Shown here: positions 43,791 to 52,439 of the stretch, in pieces
How positions within the stretch are numbered: the first letter of the stretch is position 1
Layout of the letters: each line of letters opens with the position of its first letter
NCBI RefSeq assembly: GCF_001570605.1
Contig: NZ_BBXG01000007.1
Coordinates: forward strand, 56,042 to 120,041
DNA: 64,000 bases
Reading direction: 5' to 3'
Source: Herbidospora cretacea
GTDB taxonomy: Bacteria; Actinomycetota; Actinomycetes; Streptosporangiales; Streptosporangiaceae
Translations under genes and position numbers: made by a program
The notes under the pieces: generated by a model
The model's database searches: none
Told to the model about the DNA's origin: nothing
The model's input: only the letters and a program-made list of their open reading frames with translations

Positions 43791-44411
43791 TTACGGGAGA
43801 TAGACGCCGTATTCGGAGAGCTCGTCATTCATCGTTCCCGGCAGTTCCAGGAGATCCGACAGGTCCTCCGCCGAGGTGAACGTCACCGTCCGGCTGCGCG
43901 CCTCCAGCACCCGTTCGACCAGGTCGGGCGTCATCCCGGGAACGGTCCTGAGCACCACCGCGGGCGCGTGGTTCATGTCGACCAGCCCGCCGTCGTCGAA
44001 CCGCCGCCCCAGATCGGGCCGGCCCACTCCCAGCCGCCGCGCCCGGCCGGGATTGCGCCGCGCGATCGCCCGCGCCTCCTGCCGCTTCAGCCGCGCTCGC
44101 TCGAACGGGCACGCCGGCCCGAACACCTTCCTGCGGACCATGAACGCGTGGAGCGTTCCGCCCAGCCACGACACGAACAGGGCCAGCACCATCGCCACGG
44201 CCCAGCCCCCGGAGGGCGTCCCCGTCGCGTTGCCGATGAGGAGCCAGGCGGCCATCGAGGTGGCGTACAGAAGCCCGGATAGGGCCAGCCACCAGCTACG
44301 CCGCCAGAAAGCCGCCCACAGGAAGGTGAACGGCGTCGCGAAACCAATGGTGACCAGGGGCGCCACCGCCCACAGAAATCCGCGAGCCGCCGAGCGCGGC
44401 ACCTGGTCCAT
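43791..44411 (-). CDS. Membrane protein with C-terminal helix-hairpin-helix domain
   Basis: A 206-residue protein. Its first 105 residues repeat the membrane module of the neighbouring kinase: FLWAVAPLVTIGFATPFTFLW against WVWALVPLLTCGFGTPFVIGY, and SWLGGTLHAFMVRRKVFGP against NWFGGLAHTLIIRRGVFEP. A basic linker (RARLKRQEARAIARRNPGRA) leads to a ComEA-like helix-hairpin-helix pair: VDMNHAPAVVLRTVPGMTP and FTSAEDLSDLLELPGTM. Such domains usually bind DNA non-specifically but also mediate protein contacts. It is the first gene of the antisense pair, with the kinase 15 bp downstream. Start ATG 44411. Function unknown. Confidence 0.78.
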   Translation of the reverse strand: MDQVPRSAARGFLWAVAPLVTIGFATPFTFLWAAFWRRSWWLALSGLLYATSMAAWLLIGNATGTPSGGWAVAMVLALFVSWLGGTLHAFMVRRKVFGPACPFERARLKRQEARAIARRNPGRARRLGVGRPDLGRRFDDGGLVDMNHAPAVVLRTVPGMTPDLVERVLEARSRTVTFTSAEDLSDLLELPGTMNDELSEYGVYLP

Positions 44412-44510
44412 ATGCGAAGGATACGGACTTTCTGTCTCGACCTGGAGAAAACCGAAAGGGCCGGGTCGTCACATTCACGAGGACCTCATCGTGCGTCATG
44501 ATGGTTGATC
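44412..44510. promoter_or_regulatory. Divergent spacer between the kinase pair and nuoI
   Basis: This 99-bp spacer must hold both the leftward promoter of the membrane-HhH/kinase pair and the rightward promoter of nuoI-nuoN, because the kinase pair runs against the nuo operon. The half next to 44411 is AT-richer (GAAGGATACGGACTTTCTG). I cannot assign -10/-35 boxes with confidence. Confidence 0.4.
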
Positions 44511-45410
44511 GTGGCGCGCATACCAGGAACAGGCCTGGCCAAGGGCTTGGCCGTGACGCTGCGACACATGCTCACGCGGTCGGTGACGCAGCAATATCCC
44601 GAGGTCCGGCCGGACCTCCCGCCCCGATCCCGCGGCGTGATCGCGCTGGTCGAGGAGAACTGCACGTCCTGCATGCTCTGCGCGCGGGAGTGCCCTGACT
44701 GGTGCATCTACATCGACTCCCACAAGGAGACCCTCCCGGCCCCCGAGGGCGGCCGTCCCCGGCAGCGGAACGTGCTCGACCGCTTCGCGATCGACTTCTC
44801 GCTGTGCATGTACTGCGGGATCTGCATCGAGGTCTGCCCGTTCGACGCCCTGTTCTGGGCGCCCGAGTTCGAATACGCCGAGGGCGACATCCGCAACCTG
44901 CTCCACGAGAAGGAGCGCCTGGCCGAATGGGTCCCGAGCGTGCCCGTGCCCCCGAGGCACGAACCGAACGCCGAGCCCCCCAAGGAGGTGGCGGCCGCCC
45001 GCCGGCCCGCCCGTGGCCCGGCAGCACCCGGCGCGGCCAAGCCTGAGCCCTCGGAGCCGACCAAGGCACGCCCGGCGCCCGAGGCCACGGCGGCTTCCGA
45101 GGAGACCAAGGCGCGTCCGGCGCGTGACGTGCGAGCCATCCGCCCGCCGGGCCGGCTGCCTGACCGGGCGTCCGGTGACGAGGAACCTCCGCCCGCCCCT
45201 CCACGTGATGTGCGCTCGATCCGCCCACCTGGGCGGCTGCCGGACCAGCCCGCCGACGAGCCCGTGGCACCCGAGTCGCCGAAGCCCCGGGTACCGCGCG
45301 ATGTGCGCTCGATCCGCCCGCCGGGGCGGTTGCCGGATCAGGGACCTGCGAAACCGCCCGAGCGCCCGAATCCGGAGGGCGGGGAGCGGCCCGATGAGGA
45401 GGGGCCGTGA
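44511..45410 (+). CDS. nuoI: NADH-quinone oxidoreductase subunit I with long repeat-bearing tail
   Basis: Ferredoxin-like subunit with two 4Fe-4S motifs, [15 protein letters not shown] and [18 protein letters not shown], both intact (clusters N6a/N6b). NuoI proteins usually end about 20-60 residues after the second motif; this one continues to residue 299. The tail is Pro/Ala/Glu/Lys-rich and disordered and contains three copies of RDVR(A/S)IRPPGRLPD at about residues 205-218, 232-245 and 263-276. The first copy has Ala and the others Ser at position 5. The GTG at 44511 ([13 protein letters not shown]) is my start; a TTG six bases upstream is possible. Overlaps nuoJ by GTGA. Confidence 0.9.
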   Translation: MARIPGTGLAKGLAVTLRHMLTRSVTQQYPEVRPDLPPRSRGVIALVEENCTSCMLCARECPDWCIYIDSHKETLPAPEGGRPRQRNVLDRFAIDFSLCMYCGICIEVCPFDALFWAPEFEYAEGDIRNLLHEKERLAEWVPSVPVPPRHEPNAEPPKEVAAARRPARGPAAPGAAKPEPSEPTKARPAPEATAASEETKARPARDVRAIRPPGRLPDRASGDEEPPPAPPRDVRSIRPPGRLPDQPADEPVAPESPKPRVPRDVRSIRPPGRLPDQGPAKPPERPNPEGGERPDEEGP

Positions 45411-45940
45411 CGAGTGCCGGCTTCTGGCCGCCGTCCGCGCTTGAGGTGGTGTTCCTGCTGCTCGGGCTGGTCGCCGTCGGCTCGGCGTTGATGGTGGTGA
45501 CGACGCGGCAGCTGGTGCACGCCGCGCTGTGGCTGGTCGTCTGTTTCGGGGCGCTGGCGGGGTGTTATCTCGTGCTGACGGCGGAGTTCGTCGCGTGGGT
45601 GCAGGTGCTGATCTACGTGGGCGCCGTGGTGGTGCTGCTGCTGTTCGGGATCATGCTGACGCGGGCGCCCATCGGGCGCAGCGACGATCTCGACTCCGGT
45701 AACCGGGTGGTCGCGGGGGTCGTCGCGGTCGCCACGGCCGGGGTGCTGGTCGGCGTCGTCGTGGGCGGGTTCCAGCACGCATACGCCGAGCTCCAGCCGG
45801 GGGCGGGGTCGGCGGAGACGCTCGGGGCGAGCATCTTCCGCAACTGGGTGCTGCCGTTCGAGGCGCTGTCGGTCCTGCTGCTGGCGGCGCTGATCGGGGC
45901 GATCGTGCTGTCGCGTACCGACATCAAGGGCCGGGGGTGA
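45407..45940 (+). CDS. nuoJ: NADH-quinone oxidoreductase subunit J
   Basis: A 177-residue membrane subunit with five hydrophobic segments. [22 protein letters not shown], broken at the pi-bulge helix, and [20 protein letters not shown] are the family signature. It has a 35-residue matrix-side loop ([19 protein letters not shown]). Part of the membrane arm. Spaced 4 bp from nuoK. Confidence 0.9.
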   Translation: MTSAGFWPPSALEVVFLLLGLVAVGSALMVVTTRQLVHAALWLVVCFGALAGCYLVLTAEFVAWVQVLIYVGAVVVLLLFGIMLTRAPIGRSDDLDSGNRVVAGVVAVATAGVLVGVVVGGFQHAYAELQPGAGSAETLGASIFRNWVLPFEALSVLLLAALIGAIVLSRTDIKGRG

Positions 45941-45944
45941 GGGG

Positions 45945-46253
45945 GTGCACGTCGTCTATCCCGCCGTCGTGGCCGCGCTCCTGTTCTCCATCGGCGTGTA
46001 CGGCGTCCTCGCCCGGCGCAACACCATCCTCGTGCTGATGTCGGTCGAGCTCATGCTCAACGCGGTCAACCTCAACCTGATCGCCTTCGACGTCTGGCTG
46101 CGCGACGCCCTCCACTCGGGCCAGGTCCTGACCCTGTTCGTGATCGTCATCGCCGCCGCCGAGGTCGGGATCGGGCTGGCCATCGTGCTGGCCGTCTTCC
46201 GGACCCGGCGGGCGATCGAGCTCGACCGGCTGCGCGATCTGGGGGAGCCGTGA
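45945..46253 (+). CDS. nuoK: NADH-quinone oxidoreductase subunit K
   Basis: A 102-residue subunit with three membrane helices. The helix-2 glutamate in [18 protein letters not shown] and the helix-3 glutamate in [20 protein letters not shown] are the conserved proton-channel residues. GTG start at 45945 directly after the nuoJ stop; GTGA overlap with nuoL. Confidence 0.92.
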   Translation: MHVVYPAVVAALLFSIGVYGVLARRNTILVLMSVELMLNAVNLNLIAFDVWLRDALHSGQVLTLFVIVIAAAEVGIGLAIVLAVFRTRRAIELDRLRDLGEP

Positions 46254-48076
46254 TCGTCTCGCTCATCGTGGTCCTGCCGTTCGCGGGGGCCGTGCTCGGG
46301 CTGCTGCTCTCGCGCCATCCCCATGGCCGCGACCCGGCGGGGAACCTGGCCGCCAACAAACGCGCGGGCCTGTTCGGGGTGGTGCCGACCGCCCTGTCGG
46401 CGGGGCTCACCGGGTGGCTGGTCTGGGAGAACACGCCGTCCACCAACGTGCTGACCGTGATCGACACCGGCGGGGTCGCGATCACCGTCGGCCTGGAGGT
46501 CGCCGAACTGTCGGTGCTGACGGCGATGCTCGTCGGCGTGGTGGCGCTGGCGGTGCAGGTCTACTCAGTGGGATACATGCGGGGCGAGATCCGCTATCCC
46601 TCCTTCAGCGCCTTCATCAGCCTGTTCACCAGCGCGATGCTGCTGGTCGTGTTCGCCGCCGACCTCATGGTCCTCTATGTCGGCTGGGAGATCATGGGCC
46701 TGTGCTCCTACCTCCTGGTGGGGCACTGGTGGGAGGAGCGGGCCAACTCGCGCGCCGCGATCAAGGCCTTCCTGGTGACGCGGCTGGGTGACGTCGGCTT
46801 CCTGTTCGGCATCTTCGTGCTGGGCTTCGCGGCCGGGTCGTTCCGGATCTCCGACGTCCTGGCCGCCGACATCCCCACCCCGACCCTGGTCCTGGCGACG
46901 CTCCTGCTGCTGGCGGGTGTGGCGGGCAAGAGCGCGCAGGTGCCGCTGCACACCTGGCTGCCCGACGCGATGGCCGGCCCGACCCCGATCAGCGCCCTGA
47001 TCCACGCCGCGACGATGGTGGCGGCGGGCATCTTCGTGGTGGCCCGCCTCTACGTGCTGTTCCCGCAGCCCACCCTCGACGTGCTCGGTGTGGTCGCGGC
47101 GATCGGCATGCTCGGCGCGGCGCTGGCGGCCTTCGCCCAAAACGACCTGAAACGGGTCCTGGCCTACTCGACGATCAGCCAGCTCGCCTACATGGCCGCC
47201 GCCCTGGCCGGTGGCGCGCGCGACGCGGCCGTCTTCCACCTGGTCACCCACGGCGCCTTCAAGGCCCTGCTGTTCCTGTGCGCGGGCGCGGTCATCCACC
47301 ACGTGGGCTCCAACCTGCTCCACCACATGGGCGGCCTGCGCCGCGCGATGCCGGTCACGTTCTGGACCATGACCGTCGGCTACGCCGCCCTGATCGGCCT
47401 GCCCCCGGCCAGCGGCTTCTTCAGCAAGGACGCCGTCCTCTACGGCCTGGAGCGCTCGGACAGCCCCATCCAGCTCCTCCTCTACGGCTCGGCCCTGCTC
47501 ACCGTCGGCGTGACCGGCGCCTACGCGACCCGGGCGTGGCTGATGACCTTCTTCGGCACCGGCAAGATCCAGGCCCTCCCCGAGCCCGTCCCCGGCACCG
47601 CCCACGTCTTCGACGGCCGCGAGGCCCCGGCGACGATGCTGTGGCCGATGGGCATCCTGGCCGTCCCCGCCCTGCTCCTCGGCTTCACCGACGCCGGCGA
47701 GTTCCACCTCGCCCCGGCGGTGACGGCGCTGGTCGTGGCCCTGCTGGGGGTGGCGTTCGTCTACGTGATCTGGCGCGGCTCCCCCGAACGCGACCCGGCC
47801 CGGCTGCTGGGCGCGTTCCGCGACCCGTGCGAGCAGGCCTTCTACGTCGACCGGCTGTACGCGGCGGTGCTCGTCCGCCCGGTGCTCGCGCTGGCCCGGG
47901 GCGTCGTGCGGACCGACGACGAGGTGGTCGACGGGGCGGTGCGCGGCTCCGGCCGGGCGACCGTCGGCCTCTCGGGCCTGACCCGGCACCTCCAGAACGG
48001 CAACGCGCAGCTCTACGTGACCGGCGTGCTCGCCGGGGTGCTGCTGATCGCGGTCGGGGCGGTGGTGCTCGGATGA
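46250..48076 (+). CDS. nuoL: NADH-quinone oxidoreductase subunit L
   Basis: A 608-residue antiporter-like subunit. [24 protein letters not shown] (in two halves around the key Glu), [20 protein letters not shown] with its Lys, and [13 protein letters not shown] are the classic proton-channel signature. A C-terminal part with [14 protein letters not shown] corresponds to the amphipathic lateral helix region. Largest membrane-arm subunit; overlaps nuoK (GTGA) and nuoM (ATGA). Confidence 0.93.
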   Translation: MIVSLIVVLPFAGAVLGLLLSRHPHGRDPAGNLAANKRAGLFGVVPTALSAGLTGWLVWENTPSTNVLTVIDTGGVAITVGLEVAELSVLTAMLVGVVALAVQVYSVGYMRGEIRYPSFSAFISLFTSAMLLVVFAADLMVLYVGWEIMGLCSYLLVGHWWEERANSRAAIKAFLVTRLGDVGFLFGIFVLGFAAGSFRISDVLAADIPTPTLVLATLLLLAGVAGKSAQVPLHTWLPDAMAGPTPISALIHAATMVAAGIFVVARLYVLFPQPTLDVLGVVAAIGMLGAALAAFAQNDLKRVLAYSTISQLAYMAAALAGGARDAAVFHLVTHGAFKALLFLCAGAVIHHVGSNLLHHMGGLRRAMPVTFWTMTVGYAALIGLPPASGFFSKDAVLYGLERSDSPIQLLLYGSALLTVGVTGAYATRAWLMTFFGTGKIQALPEPVPGTAHVFDGREAPATMLWPMGILAVPALLLGFTDAGEFHLAPAVTALVVALLGVAFVYVIWRGSPERDPARLLGAFRDPCEQAFYVDRLYAAVLVRPVLALARGVVRTDDEVVDGAVRGSGRATVGLSGLTRHLQNGNAQLYVTGVLAGVLLIAVGAVVLG

Positions 48077-49554
48077 GCGTTCTGCTGGTCGCGCTGCTCG
48101 TGGTTCCCCTGCTGGGGGCCGCGGCGCTGCTCGTCCCGGGGCCGCTCGGCAGGGTGGCGGTGCGGTTCGGGCTGACGGTGTCCGGGGCGGTGTTCGCGGT
48201 CGCCGTCGCGGCAGCCTCCGCGTTCGACTACTCCGACGCCGGGACCATCCAGGGGACCGTCGACTTCGCGTGGATCCCGTGGCTCGGGGTGCGGTTCCAT
48301 CTCGGGATCGACGGGATCTCGCTGCCGCTCGTCGTGCTGACAGCGCTGCTGACCCTGCTGTGCCTGATCTACCTGGCCGGTCACGAGCCCGAGCGGGCCA
48401 GGGAGCTGGTCTTCGCGCTGCTCGTGCTGGAACTCGGCATGATCGGCACGTTCCTCTCGCTCGACCTGCTGCTGTTCTTCGTGTTCTTCGAGGTCGTGCT
48501 GATCCCCATGTACTTCGTCATCGCCGGCTGGGGTGGCGAGGGGCGGCGGCGGGCGGCGTACAAGTTCATCCTCTACACGCTGCTCGGGTCGGCGGTGCTG
48601 CTCGTCGGGCTGCTCTACGTCTGGGCGCAGACCGGCACGCTCGACATGGTGCGCCTCGCGGCCGAACACCCGATGAGCCGGTCGGCGCAGATCCTCGCGT
48701 TCGTGGCGATCGGGCTCGGGCTGGCCGTCAAGACGCCGATGTGGCCGCTGCACACCTGGCTGCCCGACGCCCACACCGAGGCCCCGACCGTGGGATCGGT
48801 GCTGCTCGCGGGGGTGCTGCTGAAGATGGGCACCTACGGGTTCGCCCGGGTGGCCATCCCGGTCCTGCCCGAGGGGGCCGCCGCCGTCGCGCCGTGGCTG
48901 GGCGCGCTGGCCGTCGTCGGGATCGTCTACGGCGCGCTGGCCTGCCTGGCGCAGCGGGATCTGAAGCGGCTGATCGCCTACTCGTCCGTGGGGCACATGG
49001 GGTTCGTGCTGCTCGGCTTCGCGACGCTCACGCCGGTCGGGATCAACGCCGCCCTCTACGGCAACGTCGCCCACGGGCTGATCACCGGCCTGCTGTTCTT
49101 CTTGGTGGGTGCGGTGAAGGAGCGCTACCGCACATCGGACCTCGATCAGCTCGGGTCGGGGCTGCTCGGGCGGCTGCCCTATGTCGGGTCGCTGCTGACC
49201 TTCGCCTGCGTCGCCTCGCTCGGGCTGCCCGGCCTGGCGGGGTTCTGGGGCGAGATGCTCGCCCTCCAGGGCGCCTACGAACCGGCCGCCGGGCTGTCCC
49301 GGCCGCTGTTCGTCACGTTCATGGTGATCGGCGGGCTCGGGGCGGTGCTGACGGCGGCCTATTTCCTGGTCATGCTGTCGCGGCTCACGCACGGCCCGTG
49401 GGGCGGGCCTGGGCCGTCGATCCACGACGCCACCCGGGTCGAGCTGACCGCCTGGGTGCCGCTGGTGGTGCTCATCCTGGTCTTCGGGGTGTGGCCGTCG
49501 GCGCTGCTCGGGCTGACCACACCTGCTGTACAGACGCTTCTGGGGGTGCCGTGA
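48073..49554 (+). CDS. nuoM: NADH-quinone oxidoreductase subunit M
   Basis: A 493-residue antiporter-like subunit with about fourteen membrane helices. [41 protein letters not shown] with its Lys, and GSVLLAGVLLKMGTYG identify it as NuoM rather than L or N. The ATG at 48073 overlaps the nuoL stop; longer upstream frame lies inside nuoL. Confidence 0.93.
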   Translation: MSVLLVALLVVPLLGAAALLVPGPLGRVAVRFGLTVSGAVFAVAVAAASAFDYSDAGTIQGTVDFAWIPWLGVRFHLGIDGISLPLVVLTALLTLLCLIYLAGHEPERARELVFALLVLELGMIGTFLSLDLLLFFVFFEVVLIPMYFVIAGWGGEGRRRAAYKFILYTLLGSAVLLVGLLYVWAQTGTLDMVRLAAEHPMSRSAQILAFVAIGLGLAVKTPMWPLHTWLPDAHTEAPTVGSVLLAGVLLKMGTYGFARVAIPVLPEGAAAVAPWLGALAVVGIVYGALACLAQRDLKRLIAYSSVGHMGFVLLGFATLTPVGINAALYGNVAHGLITGLLFFLVGAVKERYRTSDLDQLGSGLLGRLPYVGSLLTFACVASLGLPGLAGFWGEMLALQGAYEPAAGLSRPLFVTFMVIGGLGAVLTAAYFLVMLSRLTHGPWGGPGPSIHDATRVELTAWVPLVVLILVFGVWPSALLGLTTPAVQTLLGVP

Positions 49555-50966
49555 CCCAGTCGATCGACTACGGGGCGATCGCCGCGCCTCTGATCCTGGC
49601 GCTGACCGCCGGGCTCGTGCTGCTGCTCGACGCCTTCCTGCCCGCCCGGCGGGGGATCCGCACCGCTCTCGGCGGTGTCACCCTGGCCGCGCTGGTGGCG
49701 GCGTTCTCGGTGGTGGTGGCCCAGCGGGGCGTGAAGGAGACGTTCTGCGTCCCGTCCGTCGGATGTTCCTACGTCGTCGACCCCCTCACCGTGGTGTTCG
49801 CGGGGCTGGCCGTCGGGGCCGGGATCGTGGTGGTCCTGCTGTCGACGGCGCAGCTCGCCGACGGTGACATCCCGGTCGGGGAGTGGTATTTCCTGCTGCT
49901 CGCGGCCCTCACCGGCGCCGTCACGCTGCCCGCCTCGCGGGATCTCATCATGCTGGTCGTGGCGCTCGAACTGGTCTCGCTGCCGGTGTTCGCGCTGACC
50001 GCGCTGCGCCGCTACGACGGGCTGGGAGCCGAGGCCGCCCTGAAGCTGTTCGTCGTCTCCGTCGTCTCCACGGCGGTGATGCTGTTCGGCGTCAGTCTCC
50101 TCTACGGCGTCACGGGCGCCGTCCACCTCGACGCGATCGCGGCGGCCCTCGCGCAGCCGGAGCGGCCGGGGGCCGGGCCGGTCGTGGCGGTCGGGGCCGT
50201 CATGGTCATCGCCGGGTTCGGGTTCAAGATCGCCGCCGTGCCGTTCCACTTCTGGGCGGGCGACGTCTACCAGGGCGCGCCGATCCCGGTCGCGGCGCTG
50301 CTGTCGGTCGTGTCGAAGGCGGCCGGGTTCGCCGGGCTCATGCTCGTGCTCACCCAGGCCCTGCCGAGCGAGTCGGCCACCTGGACGCCCATCGTGGCGG
50401 TCCTGGCCGCGCTGACCATGACCGTGGGCAACGTGCTGGCGCTCCGGCAGACCCACCCCGTCAGGCTGCTGGCCTGGTCGTCGGTGGCGCAGTCGGGATA
50501 CGTGCTGGCGCCCGTCGCGACCACTGACACCCAGGCGGCCACCGCCTATTTGGTCTTCTACGCCGCCATGAACCTGACGGCGTTCGCGGTCGTCATGGCC
50601 GTGCCCCACGACACGCTCGACGGTTACCGGGGGCTGGCCTTCGGCCGTCCGGGGGCCGGGCTGGCGCTGGGCTTCGCGCTCATCTGCCTGGCCGGGCTCC
50701 CTCCCGGCCTCGCCGGGCTGTTCGCCAAGGTGGTCGTGTTCCGTGAGGTCGTGGCGGGCGGCCTCGGCTGGCTGGCGGTGGTGATGGCGGTCAACACGGT
50801 GATCGGCCTCTACTACTACATCGCCTGGACGGCCCGTCTCTTCACCCCCGCCGACGCGGTGAGACCCGTCGTGGCCGGGCCCGCCTGGATGGCGGTGGGC
50901 GTGGCCGCGGTGGTGGCGGTGGCCTTCTCGATCGCGCCGCAACTGGTCTTGGCCACCTTGGGCTGA
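49551..50966 (+). CDS. nuoN: NADH-quinone oxidoreductase subunit N
   Basis: A 471-residue antiporter-like subunit, last of the nuo genes. VVALELVSLPVFALTALRRYD carries the transmembrane Glu, GFGFKIAAVPFHFWAGDVYQGAP the channel Lys, and LLAWSSVAQSGYVLAPVA is the NuoN signature. GTG 49551 overlaps the nuoM stop. A 66-bp gap separates it from the HtpX-like gene. Confidence 0.93.
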   Translation: MTQSIDYGAIAAPLILALTAGLVLLLDAFLPARRGIRTALGGVTLAALVAAFSVVVAQRGVKETFCVPSVGCSYVVDPLTVVFAGLAVGAGIVVVLLSTAQLADGDIPVGEWYFLLLAALTGAVTLPASRDLIMLVVALELVSLPVFALTALRRYDGLGAEAALKLFVVSVVSTAVMLFGVSLLYGVTGAVHLDAIAAALAQPERPGAGPVVAVGAVMVIAGFGFKIAAVPFHFWAGDVYQGAPIPVAALLSVVSKAAGFAGLMLVLTQALPSESATWTPIVAVLAALTMTVGNVLALRQTHPVRLLAWSSVAQSGYVLAPVATTDTQAATAYLVFYAAMNLTAFAVVMAVPHDTLDGYRGLAFGRPGAGLALGFALICLAGLPPGLAGLFAKVVVFREVVAGGLGWLAVVMAVNTVIGLYYYIAWTARLFTPADAVRPVVAGPAWMAVGVAAVVAVAFSIAPQLVLATLG

Positions 50967-51032
50967 GTCGGGGCGGGAACGCCCAAACCGCCGCCCGCGT
51001 TGGTCAGGGGAGGGAGTGGGAGGAGGTGGGCG

Positions 51033-51848
51033 ATGCGGAGCAACGGGGCGCGGACGCTCGGGATCCTGGGCGCGTCGGCTGTGCTGATCGTCGTGGTGGC
51101 CGGTCTGATCGGGGGGATCACCGGGCTGGTCGCGGGGCTGCCGCTGGCCGCCGTCACCGTCTGGGTGGCCTACTTCTTCTCCGACCGGTTCGCCGTGGCC
51201 GCGCTGCGCGCGCGGCCCGTGGGGGAGGTCGAACACGCCGTCCTCTACGGCATCGTGCGCGAACTCTGCACCCAGGCCCGCCGCCCGATGCCCAGGCTCT
51301 ACGTCTCCCCGCTGGCCCAGCCCAACGCCTACGCCACCGGCCGCACGCCCCGCAAGTCCGCCGTCATCGTCACCCAGGGGTTGCTGGCGCTGCTCGACGA
51401 ACGTGAGCTGCGCGGGGTGATCGGCCACGAGCTGGCCCACGTGCACAACCATGACACCTTGCTCGCCTCGGTCGCCGGCGCGCTGGCCACGATGTTCACC
51501 ACGTCGGGCTACCTCGGCCCGATCTTCGGCGTCCGGCGGACCGACGACGAGACCCCGGCCACGCTGACCCGGGTCGTCGGCGCGGTCCTCCAGCCCATCA
51601 CGACCGCGCTGGTCAGGCTCGCGCTGCCGCCCGACCGCGAGTTCGCCGCCGACGAGGCCTCGGCCCGGATGACGGGCGACCCGCTCGCCCTCGCCTCCGC
51701 GCTGCGCCGGATCGACGCCAGCAACAGGGCCCGCCCGCTGCCCCGCAACGGGCGGATCGCCAGCGCCAGCCACATGTTCTTCGCCGGGCCGTCCGCCACC
51801 CGCCCGACCACCGCCGAGCGGGTCGCCAACCTCGAACGGCTGCGTTAG
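51033..51848 (+). CDS. htpX: HtpX-like M48 family metalloprotease
   Basis: A 271-residue membrane protease. Two N-terminal membrane helices (GILGASAVLIVVVAGLIGG, and GLPLAAVTVWVAYFFSD) precede the zinc-binding GHELAHVHNHD (HExxH) and the third-ligand region REFAADEASARMTG. HtpX-type proteases degrade misfolded membrane proteins. The ATG at 51033 has GGAGG nearby. Position immediately after nuoN suggests a role in quality control of the membrane arm, an inference from context. Overlaps the next gene convergently by 4 bp. Confidence 0.86.
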   Translation: MRSNGARTLGILGASAVLIVVVAGLIGGITGLVAGLPLAAVTVWVAYFFSDRFAVAALRARPVGEVEHAVLYGIVRELCTQARRPMPRLYVSPLAQPNAYATGRTPRKSAVIVTQGLLALLDERELRGVIGHELAHVHNHDTLLASVAGALATMFTTSGYLGPIFGVRRTDDETPATLTRVVGAVLQPITTALVRLALPPDREFAADEASARMTGDPLALASALRRIDASNRARPLPRNGRIASASHMFFAGPSATRPTTAERVANLERLR

Positions 51849-52420
51849 CTGCGCCGGTTCGCCGGGTCGGTCTCCCCGGCGTGCAGGCCGAACAGGCCGT
51901 CGATGCTGTTGCGGGGCGCGCCGGAGCGCTCGGCCTGGCGCTTCTTCGAGCTGTCGAGCTCGTGGTGCTGGTCGAGGAGGGTGCGATCCTGCTCGAACTC
52001 CATGAACGGCACCGCGTAGCCGCAGGAGTCGGAGATGCGGTCACACCTGACCACAATCACCGACCGGACGGCCGGATGCGGGCCGAAGTTCTTCAGCAGG
52101 TCGTCGAACCCGGCGTCGCGGGGGGTGACGACGGTGCCCGTGCCGTACAGGCGGACGATGTTCGGCGGCCCGGAGAACGCCGCGAACATGAGCGTGACGC
52201 GGCCGTTGTCGCGCAGGTGGGAGATGGTCTCGACGCCGCTGCCGTCGAGGTCGAGGTAGGCGACGGTGGTGTCGTCGAGGACGGCGAAGGTGTCGGCGTA
52301 GCCCTTGGGGGACACGTTGACATGCCCGCCGGACTCGGGGGCGGTGGCGACGAAATAGACCGGCTGTGAGGTGATGAAGGTCCGCAGCCGGTCGGTGATC
52401 ACGTCATATTGTTTGCCCAT
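51845..52420 (-). CDS. Pyridoxamine 5'-phosphate oxidase-like FMN/F420-fold protein
   Basis: A 191-residue split-barrel flavoprotein. FVATAPESGGHVNVSPKGYADTFAV, in two halves, and TVAYLDLDGSG, NGRVTLMFAAFSGPPNIVRLYGTG match the family's strand order and phosphate-binding loop. C-terminal CGYAVPFMEFEQDRTLLDQ is seen in actinobacterial members. It may bind FMN, F420 or heme; the substrate is unknown. Confidence 0.85.
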   Translation of the reverse strand: MGKQYDVITDRLRTFITSQPVYFVATAPESGGHVNVSPKGYADTFAVLDDTTVAYLDLDGSGVETISHLRDNGRVTLMFAAFSGPPNIVRLYGTGTVVTPRDAGFDDLLKNFGPHPAVRSVIVVRCDRISDSCGYAVPFMEFEQDRTLLDQHHELDSSKKRQAERSGAPRNSIDGLFGLHAGETDPANRRS

Positions 52421-52439
52421 GACCGGACGATAACGCCCA

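Noticed and set aside
43791-44411. The membrane-HhH protein as a missing Nuo subunit or ComEA competence protein
   Set aside because: It runs antisense to nuo, has no complex I motif, and its membrane part matches the neighbouring kinase rather than ComEA, which has a single membrane anchor.
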